Of a stretch of DNA of 64,000 bases, positions 18,846 to 28,721 are shown one piece after another. This DNA is from Ignavibacteria bacterium (lineage in GTDB: Bacteria; Bacteroidota; Ignavibacteria; Ignavibacteriales; Ignavibacteriaceae). Location of the stretch: contig JAFLBV010000001.1 in assembly GCA_017302895.1 (NCBI GenBank), positions 1,721,001 to 1,785,000 of the forward strand. Reading direction: 5' to 3'. The translations under genes were made by a program, and so were the position numbers. The notes under the pieces were generated by a model. It was not told where the DNA came from and ran no database searches. It saw only the letters and a program-made list of their open reading frames with translations. Position 1 is the first letter of the stretch; each line of letters opens with the position of its first letter.

Positions 18846-19256
18846 ATGAATTTAACAGATGTAACGATACTGATTGCGCAAGGAACATTTGTGGTAATAT
18901 TTGTATTCGCTCTTGGCAGTTTTGTGGCATACAAGATGAGAGGGAAGTCAACACCTGTTTATGTAGAAAGGGCAAAGGTTCAGGTTCCCTACAAAGAGTC
19001 ACCTGTGATCATTGAAGAAGATTATCAAATCTCCACGCATATTCAGTCGCATACATTTGGTGAACCTTCGGTTTCAGCTCTGACAATTGGCAGGGTGGAA
19101 CCACCTAAGATCACTTCGAAAACGGTAAAAATCAGTTCATCCAAGCCTGCTCCAAGAACTGCATCGCTCACCAGGTACAAAGTCGTTAATTATACATTTG
19201 AGAGACAGTCGCAAAGTGTGGTTGAAAGGCCGAACATCAACACCAACTGGTCATAA
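18846..19256 (+). CDS. Small single-pass membrane protein of unknown function, sigma-54 controlled
   Basis: 136 residues from the ATG at 18846: a short N-terminus, one membrane helix (about 5-30, LIAQGTFVVIFVFALGSFVAYKM), then a basic/polar tail of about 100 residues with many Ser, Lys and Val. I chose this start because the longer version (GTG at 18726) adds 40 residues of unusual composition before the helix. The longer form remains possible, as it starts 16 bases after the predicted transcript start. It shares its type of promoter and upstream palindrome with the following surface-protein gene, so the two may act together. No family is recognised. Confidence 0.55.
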   Translation: MNLTDVTILIAQGTFVVIFVFALGSFVAYKMRGKSTPVYVERAKVQVPYKESPVIIEEDYQISTHIQSHTFGEPSVSALTIGRVEPPKITSKTVKISSSKPAPRTASLTRYKVVNYTFERQSQSVVERPNINTNWS

Positions 19257-19292
19257 CGACTTAATAATTTTTAGATCCGGTCCCCGGAATTA

Positions 19293-19326
19293 AAGGCTTC
19301 TCGTGATAACGGGGAGCCTTTTTTTT
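19293..19326 (+). terminator. Rho-independent terminator
   Basis: AAGGCTTC pairs with GGAGCCTT (one G-U-type mismatch region) and is followed by a run of T. It closes the small membrane protein transcript before the upstream region of the surface-protein gene. Confidence 0.85.
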
Positions 19327-19327
19327 G

Positions 19328-19478
19328 TATCATAATGAGAATAAACAAATATTTCCACAAATAACCGTATACAATTGAGAAATCCCCCTTTCATTCATTT
19401 TACTGAATAATCAGGGGCATTTTTACACCCCAAATCCACTTCCCAATCCGTCGACAAATAAAATGCTTCATAATGAGA
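19328..19478. promoter_or_regulatory. Two TCATAATGAGA putative activator sites before the surface-protein gene
   Basis: TCATAATGAGA occurs at 19330-19340 and 19468-19478 (same 11 bases twice). It matches the TCATTATGAGA core upstream of the neighbouring sigma-54 type promoter except at the central base. The sites lie about 290 and 155 bp before the predicted transcript start. The rest of the 405-bp gap holds the terminator, the promoter and no convincing gene. Confidence 0.5.
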
Positions 19479-19599
19479 CACTTTGTGCCGTAATTACAAA
19501 TTTAAATTCAGGCAAAATCAGAAGCGTTACATATTCGATATTCAGCCTGAAAACGAAGGAAAAATGCAGAAAACAAGCTAAAAACGAAGAAAATTTCTG

Positions 19600-19615
19600 T
19601 TGGCACAATTATTGC
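19600..19615 (+). promoter_or_regulatory. Sigma-54 (RpoN) type -24/-12 promoter, consensus match
   Basis: TTGGCAC, five bases AATTA, then TTGC: both GG and GC elements are intact with 12 bp between the key G residues (19602 and 19614). The transcript would start near 19627, 35 bases before the ATG of the large surface protein. Confidence 0.85.
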
Positions 19616-19661
19616 TGTATTAAGTTCGATTTTTCAAATAACTAATTAATCGGACTATAAC

Positions 19662-22600
19662 ATGAAAACAGCGAAAACTTTGATAAACAGCGCGATCCTC
19701 GTGATCCTGTTTACTTTCGTTTCTGTTGGGAATCTTCAAGCCCAGGGATCGTGCAATCTGAACGGATTCATGACCTATACACAGGGCGGATGGGGAAGTC
19801 CTTCCAACAGCACCCCGGGTGGAATACGAGATGCATACTTCAATGCAGTTTTTCCATCGGGCGCAGTAATGGGCGGCAATTTTACTGCCTCGTTTACAAG
19901 TGCGTCAGCAGTAAAAGATTTCCTGCCTCAAGGTGGAACCTCTGCAGCGTTTAATGCGAATTACAGCAATCCAACCTCAACTTCCGCAGGGGTTCTTGGC
20001 GGACAGGTAATGGCGCTTCTTCTTAATGTAAAATATGATGAAGCGGGATACCTTGGAACCAATCCTTTGAAGCTAAAAGATCTCGTTATCACGACGGGTA
20101 CTTTCGCAGGAAAAACTGTCAGTGAGTTCCTGGCAATTGCCAACACCAAGATTGGCGGTGGAAGCTCTCCTTACACATTTTCTCAAATCAACGATGCCGC
20201 AACTTCGATAAATGAAAACTTTGATAACGGTACAGTTAATCAAAATTTCCTTACATGCCCGACTACACCACCAGCACCGGCATCACTCGGTGACAAAGTA
20301 TGGAATGATGCAAATCAGAATGGTATTCAGGATAACGGCGAAGCAGGAATCGCAAATGTAACAGTAAAACTTTACACCTCGGCAAATGTACTTGTCGGCA
20401 CAACAACCACAGACGCCAACGGCAACTACAGCTTTACCAATCTTTCAGCAGGAACATATTTCGTTGAATTCACAAAGCCATCAGGTTATACTGCATCACC
20501 AAAAGATGCCGGATCAGATGACACAAAAGATTCAGATGCGGATGTTACAACCGGAAAGACCGGAAACTATACATTAGTTGCCGGACAGAACAACATCACA
20601 GTTGATGCCGGATTTTATGTAACACCACCAGCACCTGCATCACTCGGTGACAAAGTATGGAACGATGCAAACCACAACGGCATTCAGGATAACGGCGAAG
20701 CCGGTATCTCGAATGTTACCGTTAAACTTTACACTTGCGATGATAACCTCGTAGCTACCACATCAACAGATGCCTCCGGCAACTACCTCTTCTCTAATGT
20801 TCAACCCGGAAGCTACTATGTAAAATTCAGCCAGGTTACAGGATTTATCTTTACAACCAAAGATGCCGGATCAGACGATGCTTTGGATTCGGATGCTGAT
20901 CCTTCAAACGGTAAAACTGCTTGTTTCACACTTGCAGCAGGTGAAAACAAAACAACAGTTGATGCAGGTCTCTATGTAAACTTCATCACCATTGGTGACA
21001 AGGTTTGGAAAGACCTCAATAATGATGGTATTCAGGATGCAAATGAACCCGGAATCCCCGGCGTGACAGTAAAACTTTACGACTGTAACAATACTCTGAT
21101 TACTACCACTGTAACCGATGCAAACGGAATCTACCAGTTCTGCTGCAGCATTGGCGGGGGAAGTTACTATGTTGAATTCGTTCTCCCTTCCGGTTATGTT
21201 TTCTCACCAAAAGATGCCGGATCTGATGATACAAAAGATTCAGATGCAGATGTTACAACCGGAAAGACCGCCTGCTTCAATATTTCAGGCGGACAGACCA
21301 ATCTTACACTTGATGCCGGAATTAACCAGCTTCCTGTAAACATTGGTGACAAGGTATGGAACGACATCGACAAAGACGGTGTACAGGACAACGGCGAAGC
21401 AGGTATTCCAAATGTTACAGTTAAATTATATAACTGCCTCGGAGTTCTTGTTTCCACAACAACCACCGATGCAAACGGACTGTATCACTTCAACAACATC
21501 CCTGCAGGCGATTACTATGTTGAATTTACAGCTCCTTCAGGTTATGTATTTTCTCCTCAGAATCAGGGTTCAGATGACAATGCTGACTCTGATGTTGATC
21601 CTTTAACAGGAAAAACAGCATGCAAAACATTTGTTGGCGGAACAACCGACAATTTAAACGATGCAGGTCTCTATTACGGAGCAGCAGATCTTCAGATCAC
21701 AAAAACCGTAAACAGCTCAACTTTGACCTGCGGACAGAGCCTCACTTATACAATCACAGTTACCAACAACGGACCTGCCGATGCGGGCAGCATAACTGTA
21801 AGTGACATACTTCCTGCAGGACTTCTCTATGTATCAGCAACTGCTTCACAGGGAGCCTACACATCAGGTACAGGAAACTGGACTGTTGGAACTCTTACGA
21901 ACGGAAGTTCAGCTACTCTTACAATTGATGTAACAGTTGACTGCTCAGCAATGAACAATGCAAATATCGATCTTGGACCAGCCAGACCGTACAATGTATT
22001 TGTTCTTGAAAACATTATTCAGCCATCTGCAGATACCGAAGGTAAACTTGCAGTTGGTGGAAATGCAAACCTGTCAAACTACAGTGTAGGCGACAAACTT
22101 CCAAACTCAAACGGAGCAGAGGATGTTCTGGTTGTTGGCGGAAACCTTTACTACACAAGTGGTCGTGTTTACAATGGTAATGTAGCTTACGGCGGTCTTA
22201 CAAATCTTCCAATATCAGCCGTTTCAATAGACGAAGGCACTTTAAGACATGACGCTTCAGTAATCGACTTTGCCGCAGCAAAGACTCATCTTGAGAACCT
22301 CAGCACACAGCTTAGCGGTTATGCGGTAAACGGAACCACCACTTTCCAGTGGGGTACTGTGAACCTTACACACAATGATCCTTATCTTAATGTGTTTACA
22401 GTTAACGGCAGTGATCTTAATGCAGCCCATACATTCGAAATAAATGTACCAAACGGTTCAGCAGTAGTGGTCAATATCCTAGGAACAACAATCAACTGGC
22501 ATGGTGGATTGTTCGTTAACGGTACTGCGATGAACAATGTACTTTACAACTTCCCGCAGGCAACTTCCCTTACAATCTCGGGAATAGATGTAAAAGGATC

Positions 22601-24050
22601 GGTTCTTGCACCTCTCGCAGCACTTAACTTCCCTGCAGGTATCATAACCGGACAGACGATTGTTAAGTCGATGACAGGAAGCGGACAGTTCAACCTCGCT
22701 CCGTTCCTTGGAAACATCCCTGCCAATCAGAGCATCGTGAATGTTGCTTCGATCACAGGTTCAAACATCTCTGATCTCAACACAGCCAACAATACTGCAT
22801 CCGCTGTAGCTAATTTCCCATCAAACGGTGGTGGAAGTGGCGGCGGTACAGGTGGTGGCTCCGGATCAGGTAACTGGCAGCAGATCGGTAACATACCTTC
22901 AGGTCAGGTTGTTACATGTCTCGAATCAGACAACCTCGGCAATATCTATGCAGGTACTGCAAGTGGATATATCTACAAGAGAACCGGCAACAATCCAAAC
23001 TGGGTACATGTTAACCCGCTGGTTTACTCAGGCGCAGTATGGGCAATTGAAACCCATCCTAATGGTACACTTCTTGCAGGAACCGTGACAGGTGTTTACA
23101 TTGGAACCAATAACGGAACCGCATGGACACTCAGCACACTTCAATACAAAGATGTCCGCACAATCAGGATAGACGCTCTTGGAAATGTATTCGCAGGAAC
23201 CTGGGGACAGGGAATGTATGTCTCCAACAATTGTGGACTTACATGGACACAGTCGAATACAGGACTTGGAACACACCTTATTGTAACGGGAATAACTGTA
23301 ACAGCCAACAACACAGTATTTGTCGGTACATTCGATGGTGGAGTCTTCAAATCAGTTGATCATGGAGCCAGTTGGGTATCACAGACTGTAGGATACAACT
23401 ACATCTGGGCAATGGCTTCGAACTCAAACGGTGACATCTTCGCCGGAACTTATGGTGACGGACTTTACCGCTCAACCAACGGTGGAACAAGCTGGACCAA
23501 AACAAGCTTCCCCGGAACATATGTATACGAGCTCAGAATAGATGCAGCAGACAATGTATTTGGTGCTTCTTATTCAGGTGGTGTTTTCGCTTCGACCAAC
23601 AACGGAAACACATGGTCGAGCATCGGTATGGGAGGATTTGGATTAAGCTCACTCCTTATCGTTTCAAACGGCAGCACACCTGACGGAATGGGAACCGGAA
23701 AAATCTACACAGGAACAGCAAATGGATCGATCTACATGGCTGTTTCAGGTGTTACAGATGTGAAATCAGAAAAGACTGAGATTCCAACACAGTTCAATCT
23801 TTCACAGAACTATCCTAACCCGTTCAATCCTTCTACAAGAATCAATGTAAGCATACCAAAAGATGGATTCTATGAAGTGTCGGTATTCAGCATCACCGGT
23901 GAACTTGTAGCAAAACTTGCAGCAGAGCAGCTTACGGCAGGTGTTCATTCACTTGACTTCAATGCTTCAAATCTGCCTTCAGGTATCTATATCTACAGAT
24001 TGACCGGAAACGATGTAAGCATCACCAGGAAAATGACTTTAATGAAATGA
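19662..24050 (+). CDS. Giant T9SS surface protein: SdrD-B repeats, DUF11 with inserted choice-of-anchor A domain, propeller, sorting tail
   Basis: 1462 residues. Order: signal peptide (1-28), an unrecognised domain (about 30-200), four SdrD/Cna-B-like repeats starting near 206, 325, 442 and 560 (each with a GDKVW...NGIQD..E.GI..V.VKLY opening), DUF11 from about 675, a choice-of-anchor A-like domain (about 766-1024) with [12 protein letters not shown], then the last DUF11 strands ([16 protein letters not shown]), a Gly/Ser linker (about 1055-1070), a BNR/ligand-type propeller (about 1072-1366) and the T9SS tail with [10 protein letters not shown]. The likely role is adhesion or a surface layer; the repeats probably bind calcium through their D-rich GSDDxxDSDAD segments. 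It is driven by the sigma-54 type promoter at 19600. Confidence 0.9.
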   Translation: MKTAKTLINSAILVILFTFVSVGNLQAQGSCNLNGFMTYTQGGWGSPSNSTPGGIRDAYFNAVFPSGAVMGGNFTASFTSASAVKDFLPQGGTSAAFNANYSNPTSTSAGVLGGQVMALLLNVKYDEAGYLGTNPLKLKDLVITTGTFAGKTVSEFLAIANTKIGGGSSPYTFSQINDAATSINENFDNGTVNQNFLTCPTTPPAPASLGDKVWNDANQNGIQDNGEAGIANVTVKLYTSANVLVGTTTTDANGNYSFTNLSAGTYFVEFTKPSGYTASPKDAGSDDTKDSDADVTTGKTGNYTLVAGQNNITVDAGFYVTPPAPASLGDKVWNDANHNGIQDNGEAGISNVTVKLYTCDDNLVATTSTDASGNYLFSNVQPGSYYVKFSQVTGFIFTTKDAGSDDALDSDADPSNGKTACFTLAAGENKTTVDAGLYVNFITIGDKVWKDLNNDGIQDANEPGIPGVTVKLYDCNNTLITTTVTDANGIYQFCCSIGGGSYYVEFVLPSGYVFSPKDAGSDDTKDSDADVTTGKTACFNISGGQTNLTLDAGINQLPVNIGDKVWNDIDKDGVQDNGEAGIPNVTVKLYNCLGVLVSTTTTDANGLYHFNNIPAGDYYVEFTAPSGYVFSPQNQGSDDNADSDVDPLTGKTACKTFVGGTTDNLNDAGLYYGAADLQITKTVNSSTLTCGQSLTYTITVTNNGPADAGSITVSDILPAGLLYVSATASQGAYTSGTGNWTVGTLTNGSSATLTIDVTVDCSAMNNANIDLGPARPYNVFVLENIIQPSADTEGKLAVGGNANLSNYSVGDKLPNSNGAEDVLVVGGNLYYTSGRVYNGNVAYGGLTNLPISAVSIDEGTLRHDASVIDFAAAKTHLENLSTQLSGYAVNGTTTFQWGTVNLTHNDPYLNVFTVNGSDLNAAHTFEINVPNGSAVVVNILGTTINWHGGLFVNGTAMNNVLYNFPQATSLTISGIDVKGSVLAPLAALNFPAGIITGQTIVKSMTGSGQFNLAPFLGNIPANQSIVNVASITGSNISDLNTANNTASAVANFPSNGGGSGGGTGGGSGSGNWQQIGNIPSGQVVTCLESDNLGNIYAGTASGYIYKRTGNNPNWVHVNPLVYSGAVWAIETHPNGTLLAGTVTGVYIGTNNGTAWTLSTLQYKDVRTIRIDALGNVFAGTWGQGMYVSNNCGLTWTQSNTGLGTHLIVTGITVTANNTVFVGTFDGGVFKSVDHGASWVSQTVGYNYIWAMASNSNGDIFAGTYGDGLYRSTNGGTSWTKTSFPGTYVYELRIDAADNVFGASYSGGVFASTNNGNTWSSIGMGGFGLSSLLIVSNGSTPDGMGTGKIYTGTANGSIYMAVSGVTDVKSEKTEIPTQFNLSQNYPNPFNPSTRINVSIPKDGFYEVSVFSITGELVAKLAAEQLTAGVHSLDFNASNLPSGIYIYRLTGNDVSITRKMTLMK
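20279..21680 (+). repeat. Four in-gene repeats of about 350 bp encoding SdrD-B-like domains
   Basis: Units begin near 20279, 20636, 20989 and 21340. The segment for [14 protein letters not shown] and TTGKT is nearly identical in DNA between the first unit (about 20505-20565) and the third (about 21211-21270), showing recent exchange or duplication, while the second and fourth have drifted. Confidence 0.85.
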
Positions 24051-24130
24051 TGATGGATGATGTGTGTAGAGAGGCGAATGGAATGCAATAATTCAAAAAA
24101 TGCAATAATCCAGTAACACTCTCAAATTTG

Positions 24131-24165
24131 AAGGCTGTCCGCGAGAAACGGGCAGCCTTTTTTTT
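24131..24165 (+). terminator. Rho-independent terminator
   Basis: AAGGCTG with CCG pairs with CGG and CAGCCTT around a GCGAGAAA-type loop, followed by eight or more T. It ends the giant surface-protein transcript. Confidence 0.92.
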
Positions 24166-24244
24166 GTTCGTTTTTTAATAGAGTCACATGTCATGATCAC
24201 AAACCACTCAGCACAAACAACTGGCTTCTTTTAAACTCTTTTCC

Positions 24245-24252
24245 TATCTTTG
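24245..24252 (+). promoter_or_regulatory. Bacteroidota-like -7 element (TATCTTTG)
   Basis: TATCTTTG fits TAnnTTTG, 67 bases before the ECF sigma gene. A clear -33 TTTG is not seen at the usual distance, so confidence is limited. Confidence 0.35.
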
Positions 24253-24318
24253 CACATCCTCTGCAAAACAAAGTTCAACAATCGTGGAACTTAAACTTTT
24301 AGGAGCTCGTCAAAAGCT

Positions 24319-24924
24319 ATGAACGAAAAACAAAATAATGAAGATATGCCCCAACCAGCACAGAATATATTCAGTCTGAAAGATGACTTTGCTCTGATAC
24401 AGGCTTTTAAGGACGGCGAGGAGTCGGCTTTTAAAGATCTGGTGGTCAGACACAAAGAGAAAGTCAGAAATCTTATCTATCTGAATCTTGGCAACACATC
24501 ATCCATCGATGATATCAGTCAGGATGTTTTTCTTTCTGTTTACAGGAAGCTGAAACAGTTTCGTTTTCAATCGCAGTTTACCACATGGTTGTATACGATA
24601 ACCATTAACAAGATTCGGGATCATGTAAGAAAGCAAAAAATCATGTCGATTTTTTCAGCTTTTAATGGTGATGAAGGAGACAATCTCCCCGATTCCGGAG
24701 GGTATAAAGATAACTTCGATATAAACGAAATGGTACGGGATGCAGTTGCGAAACTTCCGCATAAATTGCGTGAGCCTTTAATTCTTCGTGATTTTGAAGG
24801 TCTCAGCTATCAGGAGATTTCAGAGACAACGGGCACAGATATCGGCACAGTTAAATCAAGAATTTTCAGAGCACGCGAAGCACTAAAAAAGATTTTAGAA
24901 CCCTGGCGCGAGGAATTAATATGA
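24319..24924 (+). CDS. ECF-type RNA polymerase sigma factor
   Basis: 201 residues. Sigma-70 region 2 is at about 30-105 (LVVRHKEKVRNLIYL, DDISQDVFLSVYRKL, FTTWLYTITINKIRDHVRK) and region 4 at about 135-190 (LPHKLREPLILRDFEGLSYQEISETTGTDIGTVKSRIFRAREALK). It directs RNA polymerase to alternative promoters. Its stop overlaps the start of the next gene (ATGA), the usual arrangement with a dedicated anti-sigma factor. There is no extra C-terminal domain. Confidence 0.93.
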   Translation: MNEKQNNEDMPQPAQNIFSLKDDFALIQAFKDGEESAFKDLVVRHKEKVRNLIYLNLGNTSSIDDISQDVFLSVYRKLKQFRFQSQFTTWLYTITINKIRDHVRKQKIMSIFSAFNGDEGDNLPDSGGYKDNFDINEMVRDAVAKLPHKLREPLILRDFEGLSYQEISETTGTDIGTVKSRIFRAREALKKILEPWREELI

Positions 24925-26504
24925 AGCAATTTGATAAAAATTTTGAGAATATTTCCGCATTGATCGACAATGAACTGAGAGAGGATCAGGCGGCTATCTA
25001 CAGGGAAAAAGTACAAAATTCCCCTGCGTACAAAGAAAAATATGCGGAAATGGCGAAAATCAAACAGACAGTCCGGAAACTGCCGCCACTACCTGAGGAC
25101 CATTACTTTTATACAAGACTCAACGAATTTATAAAAACCGAGAACAGGAAGACTGCCAAATGGAAGCCCTTCGTAAAACCTGCAGCATCACTTGCGGTAC
25201 TTACTGTTGTCCTGATGTTTTTCTTTAGAGTGAGTCCTGAATTCCTCGATAACCTAGTGGAAGACCAGAAAGGGAATATTGTAGAGTTTTATACAAAGAA
25301 CCTCAGACCCTACTTCCAGGAGGATGAACTTTCGAGAGATGACATCTTTAATTTTGCGTTTTCGCAAGTGTTGCCTGTTGATTCAATGGGGACGAATGTA
25401 ATCAGCCTTGACGGATCGAAAGATGGAGCTTCAATTGCAATCAGACAAATGACGGCAGGCGACTCAAAGATTACGCTGAAAGAATTCACCGAAAAGCTGA
25501 ATCTGAATCAGGATCAGAAAACCAAGCTGGATGGTGTTTTGAAGAAATATGAGAGCAAGATTCGTAAAGCCATCCTGGTAAACGAGAATAACACGGTAGC
25601 TGTAAATGCTAATTTGTGGAACTATAATAAAGCACTAAAGGCTGAGATTATGGCTATCGCAGCGGAAAACCAGGCACTTGCAAAGGTGATGCCGGCTGCT
25701 TTCCTCGAATCGATGCCTGCTTTCTCGGATATCGACTTTGCTGAAAATGAAGATGATTATGTCTGTATCAATCCTGATACCGTGTTTATTGCTTCGATCA
25801 AGGTGAACACAAAAGATCCGAAATTTAACATACCGGTTGCCAACAAAACAGCAATCTTTGCTAACAAAACAGAAAACTTTAACACGGGCAAACACAAATT
25901 TGGCGGGTATTACGGGAAAAACGGTGATTCCTCCAAATCCACCAAATTCAAAGTGTTCATTGATACGAATTTTCTGAAGTTTGATATACCGCAAGGGGCA
26001 TTTGAAGCCGCAACTCCCGATATCATGGTGCTTAAACGCCTCGATTCACTCGTAGATCTGAGCATGAAAAACCTCGACCTTCGTTTCAACTTCGAAGGCT
26101 CGAAACCGGGAGAGCCATTCGGATTTAAGTTCAAGCTGGATTCTATGGGTGTACCGGGTTCAGGAAATATCTTTGAATTCAAGTTTGATACCACAAAGGG
26201 CTTCAATTTCGATATGCATTTCCCCGGTAAGGACAGTGCGGGATTCAAAATAGTTGTCCCCGAGGGGATTGAAAAACTTGAAGACTTAAAAGGACTCGGC
26301 AATCTCGACTCTTTGATGATCTTCAAATTCAAAGGGAAAGATTCCACATTCAATTTCAATTTCCCGTTCAAAAATTTCGACGGCAACATGAAACAGTTCC
26401 AGGAAGAGATGAATAAATTCCGCGAAGAGATGGACAAGTTCCGCGACGAAATGAAACAGCTAAAACCAAAGCCAAAAAAAGAGAAGAAGGCAGTCGTTAT
26501 TTAG
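24921..26504 (+). CDS. Probable membrane anti-sigma factor with large C-terminal extracytoplasmic region
   Basis: 527 residues. The N-terminus (about 1-60, with ISALIDNELRE) resembles anti-sigma N-terminal domains, but the zinc HxxxCxxC motif is absent. One membrane helix follows at about 90-108. The C-terminal 400 residues face the periplasm and include, from about 330 on, repeated F-x-F/F-x-F-K strands (FKFKLDSMG, FEFKFDTT, FNFNFPFKNF), then a charged helical tail (about 485-527). It is coupled by a four-base overlap to the ECF sigma factor. Unusually large and rich in Phe/Lys/Asp for an anti-sigma factor; the periplasmic part may sense envelope stress. Confidence 0.75.
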   Translation: MKQFDKNFENISALIDNELREDQAAIYREKVQNSPAYKEKYAEMAKIKQTVRKLPPLPEDHYFYTRLNEFIKTENRKTAKWKPFVKPAASLAVLTVVLMFFFRVSPEFLDNLVEDQKGNIVEFYTKNLRPYFQEDELSRDDIFNFAFSQVLPVDSMGTNVISLDGSKDGASIAIRQMTAGDSKITLKEFTEKLNLNQDQKTKLDGVLKKYESKIRKAILVNENNTVAVNANLWNYNKALKAEIMAIAAENQALAKVMPAAFLESMPAFSDIDFAENEDDYVCINPDTVFIASIKVNTKDPKFNIPVANKTAIFANKTENFNTGKHKFGGYYGKNGDSSKSTKFKVFIDTNFLKFDIPQGAFEAATPDIMVLKRLDSLVDLSMKNLDLRFNFEGSKPGEPFGFKFKLDSMGVPGSGNIFEFKFDTTKGFNFDMHFPGKDSAGFKIVVPEGIEKLEDLKGLGNLDSLMIFKFKGKDSTFNFNFPFKNFDGNMKQFQEEMNKFREEMDKFRDEMKQLKPKPKKEKKAVVI

Positions 26505-26574
26505 TTATGAGTTTTTAGTTATGAATTATGAGTAGATGCAACTAATAACTAAAAACTCATAATTCATAACTAAA
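26505..26574. repeat. Two mutually exclusive perfect hairpins from a repeated ATGA-rich sequence
   Basis: Bases 26505-26522 pair perfectly with 26545-26562 (18 bp), while 26514-26532 pair perfectly with 26556-26574 (19 bp). Because the arms overlap, only one can form at once. The core word is AGTTATGAATTATGAG and its complement. It starts right after the anti-sigma gene stop. Confidence 0.8.
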
Positions 26575-26618
26575 CCAAGCCGTTCATCACTCAATATTTT
26601 GCAGAGACGGGCTTTTTT
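26575..26618 (+). terminator. Probable terminator with long loop, followed by inverted repeat
   Basis: CCAAGCCGT pairs with ACGGGCTT around a loop of about 23 bases and is followed by six T. Just after it TTGGTAA (26617-26623) and TTACCAA (26629-26635) form a 7-bp inverted repeat with a five-base gap, a possible operator for the next operon, 29 bases before its start. Confidence 0.55.
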
Positions 26619-26663
26619 GGTAATTTATTTACCAATTACCAGAAAATTATGTAAGAGCACTCT

Positions 26664-28721
26664 TTGCAGATACCACCACTGTTCAACCGGTTTTTACTTC
26701 CCGGAATTATCGGATTTGTAGTACTTAGCATTTTCAGAACTTTCTTCATCTCCGGAGACAGTTTTGGGACCGTGCTTGTGTTGGAGTTAGGATCTGTCGC
26801 CATACTTTTTGTGCTCGTATCCGAATCGATAAAGCTGACTTCGTCGTACAAGGCAAAACCCACCTGGCTTGTCACTGCACTCCTTGTTCTTACTTTCATC
26901 GGTATTTTTCTGAAACTCCTTTACAATTCCATCGACAGTCTGTTCCCAATAGCATCAGTATCATATGAAAAACTGATCGGGCTGGATGTGTTGCCGCTCG
27001 TACTTATTCTCCATACTACGACAATAATAATATCAGTGGCTTCACTCGTGATATTCAGGCACCTCTTCTTTCTGAAGCAGAGCAAAAATCTGAACATCTA
27101 TTTCAACGCGATGCTTATTTTTATCGCACTGACGGTTGCCACTTCATTCACTTCCGAAAAGAGATTTACAGATTACGAGTTCATCCAGATAACCTTCTAT
27201 GTGGTTGCCACGATTTTGATGTTCATGAACAGTTTAAAGATTTCGTGGATTGCTTTTTTGAAGAAAAGACAGAAGAGGCAGTTGCTGCTGATCTCGGTTC
27301 TGATGATAGCACTGTTGATAATTTATCTTTCGGTGTCTTCTGACCAGTCAGGATTCAATAATTTACTCTCCGGTTTCTCACATGCTTTTTACCGTTTCAA
27401 TAATCTAATAACCGTTTATGGAATAATTTATTTTGGCGTTTTATTTTTTACTACTTTGTTCCACCTTCCTACAGCGGAAGCGTTTGACAGGCGGACAAAG
27501 GAGATTTCGTCACTGCAGTATTTCAGTAAACTGATAAATCAGGTTTTTGATGCGAAGGAGTTATCCGACACCATTTCAGACCTGGCACTGGATGTATCAG
27601 GGGCGAATGCTTCATGGCTTTTTCTTTTTGGCGACAAGAACCGCACCGAAGGTATTAAGGGGACTGGATTCGTGACGGCGGAGAAAGTGACAGCTTTCCT
27701 CACCTCTAAACATGATTTGACCACGGTAAAAAGGATCCTGATGCTCGACCTGAAGGAGTTTTACCGGAGCGAGATGACGGATGAACAGTACTCTTTTGTG
27801 TATGTGGTGCCGATGATTTCGTATTCGAGGACACACGGAATGCTCATTCTGCTGAAAAAAGATGCAGTCGAGTATGACGACGAGGAGAGAAACATCATTC
27901 AGACTTTCGCAGATTATGCATCGGTTGCGATTGAGAATTCGTACCTGCTTCAGGAGTCAATCGAAAAGGAAAGACTGGAAAAAGAATTCGATGTTGCCCG
28001 GGAAATGCAGCAAAAGATTCTACCGGCTTCACTTCCGGTAATAAAGGGATATGAGATTGCCGCTGTATTTATACCGGCATTTGAGGTTGGGGGTGACTAT
28101 TATGATTTCTTTTCACTTCCAAACGGGATGACGGGTTTTGTAATTGCAGATGTTTCGGGGAAAGGTATTTCCGCTGCATTTGTGATGGCGGAGCTTAAGG
28201 GGATACTCGAATCTTTTGCCACAATGAAATTTACTCCCAAAGAGATTCTGGTGGAGGCAAACAAAGTTTTACAGAAGGTTCTGGACCGCAGGGTGTTTAT
28301 AACCGCTGTTTACGGAATTTTCAATCCGGAAACGGGGGAGTTTACAATTGCGAGGGCGGGGCATTGTCCCGTTTTACACAAATCGGACACCGGTATCACG
28401 GAGAGAGTTCCACAGGGTTTTGGTCTCGGAATGAATTTTACAGGGCTTTTCGAGGAAAAACTCATTGAAGAGTGTTTCGTCTTAAGCGAAGGGGAGCAGC
28501 TCGTGCTTTTCACCGACGGGGTAAATGAGATGAAAAATGAAATTATGAAAGATTTCGGAACAGAGAGGCTAAAATCTCTTGTTCTATCAGAGAATAACGG
28601 AAGTGTGAACAATCTCGCTTCCCGGATAGTAAAAGATTTAACTGAATTTGCAGGATCAAAACCACAGCACGATGATATTACGCTGGTGATCCTGAAAAGA
28701 ATTAAAACGGAGAAACAATAA
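26664..28721 (+). CDS. Membrane-bound SpoIIE/PP2C-type phosphatase with GAF domain
   Basis: 685 residues. The N-terminal half has about eight hydrophobic helices (10-270), then a GAF-like domain (about 275-430, RTHGMLILLKKDAVEYDDEERNI) and a SpoIIE-type PP2C domain (about 435-685): EFDVAREMQQKILP, VGGDYYDFF, IADVSGKGISAAFVMA, AGHCPVL, LFTDGVNE and HDDITLVIL. It would dephosphorylate a phospho-STAS antagonist. The start is TTG; no strong ribosome site is visible. First gene of a five-gene operon; its stop overlaps the next ATG by one base (TAATG). Confidence 0.88.
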   Translation: MQIPPLFNRFLLPGIIGFVVLSIFRTFFISGDSFGTVLVLELGSVAILFVLVSESIKLTSSYKAKPTWLVTALLVLTFIGIFLKLLYNSIDSLFPIASVSYEKLIGLDVLPLVLILHTTTIIISVASLVIFRHLFFLKQSKNLNIYFNAMLIFIALTVATSFTSEKRFTDYEFIQITFYVVATILMFMNSLKISWIAFLKKRQKRQLLLISVLMIALLIIYLSVSSDQSGFNNLLSGFSHAFYRFNNLITVYGIIYFGVLFFTTLFHLPTAEAFDRRTKEISSLQYFSKLINQVFDAKELSDTISDLALDVSGANASWLFLFGDKNRTEGIKGTGFVTAEKVTAFLTSKHDLTTVKRILMLDLKEFYRSEMTDEQYSFVYVVPMISYSRTHGMLILLKKDAVEYDDEERNIIQTFADYASVAIENSYLLQESIEKERLEKEFDVAREMQQKILPASLPVIKGYEIAAVFIPAFEVGGDYYDFFSLPNGMTGFVIADVSGKGISAAFVMAELKGILESFATMKFTPKEILVEANKVLQKVLDRRVFITAVYGIFNPETGEFTIARAGHCPVLHKSDTGITERVPQGFGLGMNFTGLFEEKLIEECFVLSEGEQLVLFTDGVNEMKNEIMKDFGTERLKSLVLSENNGSVNNLASRIVKDLTEFAGSKPQHDDITLVILKRIKTEKQ

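Noticed and set aside
19463-19645. 60-codon open frame before the giant surface protein
   Set aside because: It runs across the putative activator site and the sigma-54 type promoter and has no recognisable features.
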